Source of the DNA: Betaproteobacteria bacterium
Lineage (GTDB): Bacteria > Pseudomonadota > Gammaproteobacteria > Burkholderiales > Rhodocyclaceae
Direction of reading: 5' to 3'
DNA: 8,491 bases
Assembly: GCA_020047725.1 (NCBI GenBank)
Contig: JAIFNM010000325.1
Coordinates: 1 to 8,491, forward strand
Shown here piece by piece: positions 1-5,558 of the stretch; within the stretch, counting starts at the first letter, position 1, and each line of letters starts with the position of its first letter. Position numbers and translations under genes: made by a program. Below the pieces are notes generated by a model. That model had not been told where the DNA came from. It saw nothing but the letters and a program-made list of their open reading frames with translations, and made no database searches.

Positions 1-1
1 G

Positions 2-76
2 CAAGCGTTTCCGGGTAGCGACTACGAAAGACCCGAGGGCGTGCCATCCAACCAACTGAATCTATTCGATTATTAA
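2..76 (+). CDS. 3' end of an unidentified protein with C-terminal QLNLF motif
   Basis: Only the last 24 codons lie in the window, ending in TAA at 74-76. The tail reads VPSNQLNLFDY. QLNLF fits the QLxLF pentapeptide by which Y-family polymerases such as UmuC and other replication/repair proteins bind the beta sliding clamp, so a repair or replication protein is one possibility. UmuC normally continues for dozens of residues after this motif, so this would not be an ordinary UmuC. The frame was chosen because the other two forward frames offer no comparably protein-like tail. With so little sequence, a chance open frame cannot be excluded, and no family is assigned. Confidence 0.4.
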   Translation, partial: QAFPGSDYERPEGVPSNQLNLFDY

Positions 77-405
77 CCGGACGGCAGTGACTTCGTGTAC
101 GTAAATAGTACTAGCTTTTACACAAATTTTTGATATACACTTTGATCAGCAACCGAAGGTTTGGTTGTTTCGTTAGATTGTGTTAGTAGCTCCTAGCACA
201 ATTGGTAGGTGTAAGCAGGTCTGCTTTATCTGTTTGTTTCCGGTTTTCAAGTTCTAGGAAACAGTTGGGACGGCGACCCTTTTCGACGGCCTGGCATGAC
301 GCTTCTGCTCTTGGTACGCCGCGTTGTTTAAACGGAGCCAGCATGAGGATGTCAACTTTGCTTCTGTGCCTTTAATGATTTGTTTCAATTTTCGAGGGAA
401 CGAAG
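77..405 (+). promoter_or_regulatory. Gene-free leader upstream of the importer
   Basis: This 329-nt AT-rich stretch holds no convincing gene and presumably carries the importer's promoter. An extended -10-like element, TG-A-TATACA, sits at 131-139, but no -35 match lies at the right distance. CAACC (150-154) and GGTTG (163-167) form a small inverted repeat just downstream, with AACC-GAA-GGTT nested inside. A palindrome GTTTAAAC lies at about 326-333. None of these matches the inverted repeat upstream of the deoR gene closely enough to be called the same operator. Its role as the regulatory region is inferred from position. Confidence 0.4.
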
Positions 406-1335
406 ATGAAAAAAACACTTTTAGCAGCAGCGTTTGCAACAGCACTTATGGCAACTCCGGCGGTCGCGAAGGAGCCTGTTATCGGTCTGGCGATGGCTCA
501 ACTGGACACCTTCCTGACCATTATGAAAAACGGCGCCTTGAAGCAAGCGAAAGCAGATGGCGCCACGATCCAGATCGAAGATGCGCAGGGCGATATCAGC
601 AAGCAATTGGACCAAATAAATAATCTTATCGCCAAGAAAGTCGATGCCATCATTGTCAATCCGGTCGACGCCGACGCGACGCCGAATATCACGAAAATGA
701 TTACTGCGGCCGGCATTCCGCTGGTTTATGTAAATCGCAGGCCATCTGACTTTGACAAATTGCCAGCAGGCGTTGCTTTTGTGGCTTCCGATGAAAAGAT
801 CTCGGGTACGATTCAAACTCAGGAGGTATGCCGGCTGCTGAACGGCAAAGGCAATATCGGCGTGCTGATGGGTGACCTGTCCACCGATGCCGCTCGGACT
901 CGTACCAAGGATATTGAAGAAGTTCTTGCTACAAAAGAATGTAGCGGAATCAAGATCCTCGACAAACGGGAAGGCAAATGGCAGATACCTAATGCCCAGG
1001 ATATCGTAACGAACTGGATATCCAGCGGCATGAAATTCGACGCCATCATCGCGAATAATGACGACATGGCCTTGGGCGCCATCAATGCATTGAAAGCCAC
1101 CAACAAATGGACAAAGGACTATATTGTTGCTGGCATTGATGCAACCCCAACTGCATTGCAGTCGATGAAGAAAGGTGAGATGAAAGTAACTGTCTTTCAA
1201 AATGCAGATGGGCAAGGGACTGGTGCAGTTAAGGCCGCACTTAAGTTGGCCAAAAAAGAACCGGTCGAGCGTTTTGTAAATATTCCTTTCGAGCTGGTTG
1301 TGCCGTCCAATCTCGACAAGTATATGGGTAAGTAA
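406..1335 (+). CDS. Periplasmic sugar-binding protein of a ribose/inositol-type ABC importer
   Basis: The protein captures its ligand in the periplasm and delivers it to the permease. Residues 1-21 are a Sec signal peptide: KK, a hydrophobic core, then a cleavage site AVA before KE. The mature part follows the RbsB-like type 1 periplasmic-binding fold (Peripla_BP_4). It opens with VIGLAMAQLDTFLTIMKNG, has the hinge-region stretch IIVNPVDADATPNITKMI, then YVNRRP, ANNDDMALGAINALK and AGIDATP near the C-terminus. The 309-aa length is normal. The start ATG has GAGGGA at 394-399, six bases upstream. The VNRRP, DATP and VTVFQNADGQG stretches resemble inositol/rhizopine-binding proteins more than ribose-binding protein, but ligand assignment from reading alone is tentative. 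The mature protein has two cysteines (in EVCRLL and KECSG). It is first in the operon and separated from the ATPase gene by a stem-loop. Confidence 0.93.
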   Translation: MKKTLLAAAFATALMATPAVAKEPVIGLAMAQLDTFLTIMKNGALKQAKADGATIQIEDAQGDISKQLDQINNLIAKKVDAIIVNPVDADATPNITKMITAAGIPLVYVNRRPSDFDKLPAGVAFVASDEKISGTIQTQEVCRLLNGKGNIGVLMGDLSTDAARTRTKDIEEVLATKECSGIKILDKREGKWQIPNAQDIVTNWISSGMKFDAIIANNDDMALGAINALKATNKWTKDYIVAGIDATPTALQSMKKGEMKVTVFQNADGQGTGAVKAALKLAKKEPVERFVNIPFELVVPSNLDKYMGK

Positions 1336-1341
1336 TTGTTT

Positions 1342-1393
1342 GGCCATCCCTCTATATTTTCCATGTCGTTCTTATGGCCTTGGAGGGATGGCC
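1342..1393 (+). terminator. Long stem-loop after the binding-protein gene (attenuator or mRNA stabiliser)
   Basis: GGCCATCCCTC (1342-1352) pairs perfectly with GAGGGATGGCC (1383-1393), an 11-bp stem with a 30-nt loop. G-T wobble pairs extend it at both ends, and CCAT/ATGG in the loop can form a second small stem. The stem begins only six bases after the stop codon. No strong U-run follows (GTTTCAG), so it is not a classical intrinsic terminator. In operons of this class, such structures partly block transcription or protect the upstream message, so that binding protein is made in excess over ATPase and permease. That role is inferred here from position and structure. Confidence 0.7.
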
Positions 1394-1403
1394 GTTTCAG
1401 ATA

Positions 1404-1432
1404 TTGTCATGCCCATCTATCAAGATAATAAT
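1404..1432 (+). promoter_or_regulatory. Candidate internal sigma-70 promoter before the ATPase gene
   Basis: TTGTCA (1404-1409) matches the -35 consensus at five of six bases. AATAAT (1427-1432), 17 bp downstream, matches the -10 consensus at five of six, although it lacks the first T of TATAAT. The predicted start site, near 1439, falls inside the inverted repeat at 1437-1457. Such a promoter would let ATPase and permease be transcribed independently of the stem-loop just upstream. The region is AT-rich, which raises the chance of a fortuitous match. Confidence 0.35.
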
Positions 1433-1436
1433 TAAA

Positions 1437-1457
1437 GACTAGTATAAATTACTAGTC
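1437..1457. repeat. Perfect 7-bp inverted repeat, operator-like
   Basis: GACTAGT and ACTAGTC flank a 7-bp AT-only spacer (ATAAATT). Twenty-one bases with two-fold symmetry suit a dimeric helix-turn-helix repressor, and the position overlaps the predicted start of the candidate internal promoter. Its sequence differs from the inverted repeat before the deoR gene, so the same regulator need not bind both. A small RNA hairpin is the alternative reading. Confidence 0.4.
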
Positions 1458-1541
1458 AGTAAGTCGTTTCTTGTTTGACCACGAAAATAATAATCGCAGT
1501 TCTGCGTATTAGTTGCGGATAAATGGAGGTTGTCAATCGCT

Positions 1542-3077
1542 ATGATAGCAAACCACGACGCGTTGGAAACCAAATCTGGCACCACCAGCGACGGGATACC
1601 GCTTCTGGAAATCTCGAACATTCACAAAGCGTTTCCGGGTGTTATCGCCCTTAATGACGTTAAGCTCACCCTGAAAGCAGGAACTGTACACGCCCTAATG
1701 GGTGAAAATGGTGCTGGCAAATCCACGTTGATGAAGATTATCGCTGGGATTTACATGCCAGATAAGGGGGAAATACGCCTCAAGGGTGTAACCGTCAAAA
1801 TGACCAAGCCCCTCGATGCTCAAATAGCAGGGATTTCGATGATTCATCAGGAACTGAACCTGATGAGTTACATGACAGTTTCGGAAAATATATGGCTCGG
1901 TCGGGAGCCAAAGAGTCGCCTGGGATTTGTCGATCATGAAGAGATGTATCGTATAACCCAGGATCTATTCGATGAACTGCACATCAGTGTCGATCCCCGG
2001 GCGGAAACTCAAACATTAAGTGTGGCACTGCGCCAGATGGTCGAGATCGCCAAGGCCGTCTCATTCCATTCTGACATCTTGATTATGGATGAGCCTACTT
2101 CGGCGCTCACGGAGCCGGAAGTTGCGCACCTCTTCGAGATCATTCGGAAGCTAAAGAATGAAGGCCGGGGAATAATCTACATTACCCACAAGATGAATGA
2201 GATTTTTGAGATCGCTGACGAGCTTTCCGTTTTCCGTGACGGGCAATATATTGCCACCTGCTCGTCGCAGGAAGTTTCGCGCGACGACATCATAAAGATG
2301 ATGGTGGGACGCGACATTACCGACTTGTTTCCAAAGCAGATCGTGCCTATTGGAAGGACGATACTGAAGGTTTCTGATCTCGGTTTGCAGGGTGTCTTTT
2401 CTGGGATCTCCTTTGAACTGCACGCTGGGGAGATCCTCGGTTTGGCGGGATTGGTCGGATCAGGCCGTTCGAACGTCGCCGAAACCATTTTCGGGATTAC
2501 GCCAGCGACATCGGGAACGATCGAAATTGACGGTAAGGAGGTTCGCATTTCGAATTGTCGTCAGGCGATGGATCACGGCATGGCCTTGTTGACTGAAGAT
2601 CGAAAAGATACGGGTTGTTTCCTGGGGCTTGACTTGCTGGCAAATATGGAAGCGCCGGTGCTCAGTCATCGCTACGTCAAGATCGGATTCGTAGAAACCA
2701 AGAGGCTTTACGATGATTCGTTGCGTATGGCGAACCGGTTGCGAGTGAAGACACCGTCGCTTTTCGAAACGATGCTTAACCTTTCCGGCGGAAATCAACA
2801 AAAGGTACTCATCGCCCGATGGTTACTGACTGAGCCGAAGATCCTGATTCTGGATGAGCCAACCCGCGGTATTGATGTGGGAGCCAAGGCGGAGATTCAC
2901 CGTTTGATTTCGGAACTGGCATCTCAAGGCGCGGCGATTCTGATGATCTCATCGGAGATGCCGGAGATTTTGGGTATGAGCGACAGGATAGTGGTAATGC
3001 ACGAAGGGCGAGCGACGGGGATTCTTGACAGAAAAGATGCTACGCAGGTAGCAATTATGGATCTGGCAGCAAAATAA
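1542..3077 (+). CDS. Double-cassette sugar ABC transporter ATPase (RbsA/MglA/inositol type)
   Basis: This cytoplasmic protein powers the importer by ATP hydrolysis and carries two fused nucleotide-binding domains. In the first domain, Walker A GENGAGKST lies near residues 54-62, the degenerate signature LSVALRQMVEIAKA comes before Walker B ILIMDEPTSAL, and the switch His is in YITHKM. In the second, Walker A is degenerate (GLVGSGRSN), as usual for this family, followed by the full signature LSGGNQQKV and Walker B ILILDEPTRGID. At 511 aa it has the family's normal length. I chose ATG 1542: the in-frame TTG at 1530 directly abuts the Shine-Dalgarno GGAGG (1525-1529), leaving no spacer, whereas ATG 1542 lies 12 nt beyond it. 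It is followed 15 nt later by the permease gene, with which it is surely cotranscribed. Confidence 0.94.
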   Translation: MIANHDALETKSGTTSDGIPLLEISNIHKAFPGVIALNDVKLTLKAGTVHALMGENGAGKSTLMKIIAGIYMPDKGEIRLKGVTVKMTKPLDAQIAGISMIHQELNLMSYMTVSENIWLGREPKSRLGFVDHEEMYRITQDLFDELHISVDPRAETQTLSVALRQMVEIAKAVSFHSDILIMDEPTSALTEPEVAHLFEIIRKLKNEGRGIIYITHKMNEIFEIADELSVFRDGQYIATCSSQEVSRDDIIKMMVGRDITDLFPKQIVPIGRTILKVSDLGLQGVFSGISFELHAGEILGLAGLVGSGRSNVAETIFGITPATSGTIEIDGKEVRISNCRQAMDHGMALLTEDRKDTGCFLGLDLLANMEAPVLSHRYVKIGFVETKRLYDDSLRMANRLRVKTPSLFETMLNLSGGNQQKVLIARWLLTEPKILILDEPTRGIDVGAKAEIHRLISELASQGAAILMISSEMPEILGMSDRIVVMHEGRATGILDRKDATQVAIMDLAAK

Positions 3078-3092
3078 TCAAATAGGGATCTG

Positions 3093-4115
3093 ATGACCAT
3101 GACAACTCAGCTTAATACGCAAAGCGGAATCGCTGGCAATCGCAAATTTAAACTTCCTCCCGAGGTCAGTATTGCATTGGTTCTGCTCGGGATAATTCTG
3201 GTTTTTGAACTCCTTGGATGGATTATCAATGACCAAAGCTTTATTTTCAATTTTGACAGAATCAAGATTATTATTTTGCAGATGTCGGTAATCGGTATTA
3301 TAGCCATCGGCGTAAACATTATTATCATTACGGGGGGTATCGACCTCTCGTCTGGATCTTTGGTGGCCGTGACCGCCGTGGTTGGGGCCAGCATTGCTCA
3401 GGCATCCGATTTCCCTATGGCGCTGTTTCCGAGCTTGACAGACTTGCCTTGGATCTATCCTCTATTGCTTGGCACTCTGATCGGCCTCATTGCCGGAATA
3501 ATCAATGGATCGCTAATAGCGTTCACCGGTATTCCGCCTTTTATCGCGACCTTAGGCATGATGGTCGCAGCGCGCGGCTTCGCGAAGTGGTATTCAGGCG
3601 GAATGCCGGTCTCTGGCTTGACTGACAGCTTTGCCTGGCTGGGGTCGGGTGCAAATCCTGTATTCATCTTTCTTATACTTGCTGCCGTGTTTCATATCCT
3701 TCTCCGCTATACGCGCTTTGGGAAATTCACTTACGCGATCGGATCCAATCGACAGGCTGCGACGGTTTCAGGGATCAATGTCAACCGCCATCTGATTATC
3801 ATTTATACCATCGCGGGCGTACTCAGCGGCATTGCTGGAGTCCTGACTGCGGCTCGCGCCGTTTCGGGGCAGTCAAGCATGGGAAATATGTACGAGCTAG
3901 ATGCTATTGCAGCCGTAGTCATTGGCGGAACGTCTTTGCAGGGCGGTTTGGGTCGAATTTCCGGGACGGTATTTGGGATATTGATCCTTGGGGTGATGAT
4001 GTCCGGGTTCACCTTTATTCGCATCGATAGCTATTATCAAGAAATGGTCAAGGGCATTATTATCGTTGTCGCTGTCGTGGCGGACCAATATCGGAACAAG
4101 AAGCGACGTGCTTAG
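3093..4115 (+). CDS. Sugar ABC transporter permease (RbsC/inositol type)
   Basis: This inner-membrane channel subunit probably works as a homodimer with the ATPase and binding protein. The 340 aa are dominated by hydrophobic segments (about eight to ten), starting with ALVLLGIILVFELLGWI after a short polar N-terminus. Family landmarks are visible in order: GGIDLSSGSLVA, GIPPFIATLGMM, AIGSNRQAATVSGI, and the signature LDAIAAVVIGGTSLQGG. The end, SYYQEMVKGIIIVVAVVADQY then a basic tail, resembles permeases annotated for inositol more than E. coli RbsC, a recollection rather than a test. The start ATG has AGGGA at 3084-3088. A second ATG at 3099 is equally reachable from that site and would shorten the protein by two residues. 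It is the last gene of the importer operon; a terminator-like hairpin lies 80 nt downstream. Confidence 0.93.
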   Translation: MTMTTQLNTQSGIAGNRKFKLPPEVSIALVLLGIILVFELLGWIINDQSFIFNFDRIKIIILQMSVIGIIAIGVNIIIITGGIDLSSGSLVAVTAVVGASIAQASDFPMALFPSLTDLPWIYPLLLGTLIGLIAGIINGSLIAFTGIPPFIATLGMMVAARGFAKWYSGGMPVSGLTDSFAWLGSGANPVFIFLILAAVFHILLRYTRFGKFTYAIGSNRQAATVSGINVNRHLIIIYTIAGVLSGIAGVLTAARAVSGQSSMGNMYELDAIAAVVIGGTSLQGGLGRISGTVFGILILGVMMSGFTFIRIDSYYQEMVKGIIIVVAVVADQYRNKKRRA

Positions 4116-4180
4116 TACCAAGCGGGAGGGAGTATCTAACCCCCCTTTTCAGTAGGTGTTGGCAGTTACGGAGTGCAACT

Positions 4181-4188
4181 AAACGCAA
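4181..4188 (+). promoter_or_regulatory. Extra copy of the deoR operator half-site
   Basis: AAACGCAA here is identical to the right arm of the inverted repeat at 4428-4449, about 250 bp upstream of it. A distal half-site could take part in DNA looping by a tetrameric DeoR-type repressor. An isolated 8-mer may also recur by chance. Confidence 0.2.
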
Positions 4189-4194
4189 AGCAAT

Positions 4195-4225
4195 GGTGGC
4201 CCGCAATCTTTCGGTTGCGGGCACC
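4195..4225 (+). terminator. Hairpin downstream of the permease gene
   Basis: GCCCGCAA (4199-4206) pairs with TTGCGGGC (4215-4222) around the 8-nt loop TCTTTCGG. Three further pairs (GGT 4195-4197 with ACC 4223-4225) extend the stem past one bulged G. It is GC-rich and lies 80 nt after the permease stop, as expected at the end of an operon. It lacks a following T-run, so termination may be incomplete or factor-dependent, or the hairpin may mainly protect the 3' end. Confidence 0.5.
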
Positions 4226-4351
4226 GATATTCGGCTAGTTCGCAACTTCTTGAGTTCATGCCTGGTTTAGTCGGATTCGATAGTTTTTCTGCGAGTCCAT
4301 CGCGCTCGTTGGTGATCCACCCTGGATTGCGATGAAATCATCAAAGGATCG

Positions 4352-4395
4352 GGTGAAAGGTCGATTCAACAAAACTCACAAGATCTTCTTTCACC
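4352..4395. repeat. Perfect 8-bp inverted repeat with 28-nt spacer
   Basis: GGTGAAAG (4352-4359) is matched by its exact reverse complement CTTTCACC (4388-4395). The spacer is too long for a single dimer site and suits either an RNA stem-loop or two half-sites on different helical faces. It lies immediately upstream of the putative deoR promoter. Another small symmetrical element, GGTG-ATC-CACC, is at 4311-4321. The function of both is unknown. Confidence 0.4.
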
Positions 4396-4427
4396 TTTAG
4401 ACACAAATTCGGCTTAAAGAATCGCAT

Positions 4428-4449
4428 TTGCGTTTAAAATGAAACGCAA
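4428..4449. promoter_or_regulatory. Candidate DeoR autoregulatory operator over the -10 region
   Basis: TTGCGTTT (4428-4435) and its exact reverse complement AAACGCAA (4442-4449) flank the 6-bp spacer AAAATG. The TAAAAT at 4435-4440, the best -10-like hexamer before the deoR gene, lies inside the symmetrical element, so a bound repressor would block RNA polymerase. The -35 region is poor (CTTAAA near 4413). DeoR-family sugar repressors often repress their own gene and bind T-rich/A-rich repeats containing a CG step, which this site resembles. Binding by the adjacent gene product is inference. Confidence 0.55.
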
Positions 4450-4474
4450 GAAAACTAGATTGACAGGAGCGTAA

Positions 4475-5233
4475 ATGTCGAAGAAGCGTATTGACGAAAT
4501 TTCTGAGTTGCTGTTGGTTGACAAGAGAGTTTTGGTCAGTCAGTTGGCTGAAAAATTCAAGGTAAGCGCAGTTACGATTCGCAATGATCTAGTTGTTCTG
4601 GAAAACAAAGGTTTTGCGAAAAGAATCCATGGCGGGGCGGTTCTCGCCGAGCTAGAGCGTGAACATGGTGTCGCTGATTTCTATTCTGACTCCACCCGGA
4701 TTGCACTTGCGACATTCGCGCTTAGGGAAATCAAGGATGATGATTGTATCTTTTTGGGCTCAGGGACTACTTGTTGTGTATTGGCGCGGATGTTGAAAGG
4801 TTTTCGAAATCTGACCGTAGTTACAAACAATATTACTGCTCTGACCGACTTATTGGAGAACGTATCTCGTGTTTACCTTATTGGTGGAGAGGTGACGTCG
4901 ATTGACCACAAGACTCTTCTATCCAGTTGGGAAAAGCCGGATACCTTTCTCGATAACATCTATGTTACCAAGGCATTTACCAGCATTTCAGGTCTGGATT
5001 TCAAAGCCGGATTAACCGTAAATTCCATTATCAGCACGCATATTTTTCGCCATATTCCGTCGATGTCTCACTTCTGGTATTTAATGGCCGATTCGGAAAA
5101 GTTCAACCGAATTGCAATTTATCCAGTAGCTGAACTCGACAAGATACAGGTCCTGATTTCCAACCGCGTGCCAGAGGACTATTTAAACTACTTCAGGGAT
5201 CATGATGTCCGAGTTGTTTTCGCAGAAACCTGA
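4475..5233 (+). CDS. DeoR-family transcriptional repressor of sugar metabolism
   Basis: A cytoplasmic DNA-binding repressor whose sensor domain typically binds a phosphorylated sugar. Residues about 1-55 form the winged helix-turn-helix with the family signature: RVLVSQLAEKF, VSAVTIRNDL, LENKGFAKRIHGGA. The C-terminal sensor shows GSGTT near residue 95 (usually D-[SA]-GTT in relatives), VVTNN near 115, LIGGE near 135, GLDFKAGLT near 173-180, and MADSEKFNR near 204. The 252-aa length is typical. AGGAG (4465-4469) precedes the ATG by five bases. The gene lies downstream of the importer in the same direction but has its own promoter region with a symmetrical site, suggesting autoregulation plus control of the importer. 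The sensor is somewhat divergent (GSGTTCC; TKAFTSI where many members have a GA-D motif), so the inducer cannot be named. Confidence 0.9.
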   Translation: MSKKRIDEISELLLVDKRVLVSQLAEKFKVSAVTIRNDLVVLENKGFAKRIHGGAVLAELEREHGVADFYSDSTRIALATFALREIKDDDCIFLGSGTTCCVLARMLKGFRNLTVVTNNITALTDLLENVSRVYLIGGEVTSIDHKTLLSSWEKPDTFLDNIYVTKAFTSISGLDFKAGLTVNSIISTHIFRHIPSMSHFWYLMADSEKFNRIAIYPVAELDKIQVLISNRVPEDYLNYFRDHDVRVVFAET

Positions 5234-5260
5234 AGCTAAACCCTGAAGAACTGGCTGTAA

Positions 5261-5282
5261 GCCGCCCGAAAGGGAACTCGGC
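5261..5282 (+). terminator. Small hairpin after the deoR gene
   Basis: GCCG (5261-5264) and CGGC (5279-5282) enclose CCC-GAAA-GGG, a GNRA-like tetraloop hairpin, with a 4-nt bulge on the right side. It starts 28 nt after the stop codon. It is short and without a T-run, so it is a weak terminator candidate at best. Confidence 0.25.
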
Positions 5283-5357
5283 ATTGATCAATCGTCCGCA
5301 GACTGACACGGTGATAGCGCCTGGGCCTTCGCACTCGTCCGTCATCTTCACTGACAA

Positions 5358-5558
5358 GTGTCAATGGAGTTGACTGATCAAAATCAGTGGTTTACGTTCA
5401 TTGCGACGGGCCTAGATTTTGTCGACCATATGGCGAAACAGCGCCATGCCGGTTTCCGGCAACTGTTTGCCGAAATGCCAGAACCACAGTGCCAACAGGT
5501 TATATCCGCCCTGGAGACCTTAATCGATTATCTTGGACACGTGGAGGTGTCATCGTGA
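5358..5558 (+). pseudogene. Remnant of a MarR-family regulator (C-terminal part only)
   Basis: The 66 residues read like the C-terminal dimerisation helices of a MarR regulator. MELTDQNQWFTF occupies the place of the usual LT-x-x-G-R after the wing; it is followed by FVDHMAKQRHAGFRQLFAEM and then QQVISALETLIDYL. The winged helix-turn-helix expected before this is absent: an in-frame TGA stands at 5352-5354, and the other two forward frames back to the deoR stop show no MarR-like sequence. No good Shine-Dalgarno precedes GTG 5358 or ATG 5364. The frame ends TGA-TG, overlapping the next gene's ATG, an arrangement expected for a once-intact coupled gene. I infer a 5'-truncated gene cut by rearrangement; a genuine small protein is the alternative. 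Confidence 0.45.

Noticed and set aside
3..16. A 14-base match (AAGCGTTTCCGGGT) between the window start and 1627-1640 in the ATPase gene
   Set aside because: Both encode AFPG in frame, and flanking bases diverge at once. A match this long is mildly unusual by chance in a window this size but is best explained by convergence, not a duplicated segment.
421..1347. 308-codon open frame on the minus strand opposite the binding-protein gene
   Set aside because: It mirrors the coding frame of a clearly recognisable gene; its translation has no family motif and it lacks a plausible ribosome-binding site.
1530..1541. TTG 1530 as start of the ATPase gene
   Set aside because: GGAGG (1525-1529) directly abuts it, leaving no room for initiation; ATG 1542 fits better.
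4459..4469. ATTGACAGGAG shared with 8399-8409, suggesting a repeated -35 element
   Set aside because: An 11-base match is expected by chance in a window this size. At 4459 TTGACA lies too close to the start codon to be a useful -35, and its GGAG is the Shine-Dalgarno.
5387..5557. Extending the 310-aa gene upstream to the ATG at 5387
   Set aside because: The added residues overlap the MarR-like frame, read as out-of-frame sequence rich in R, C and P, and ATG 5558 has its own GGAGG and a stop-start overlap.
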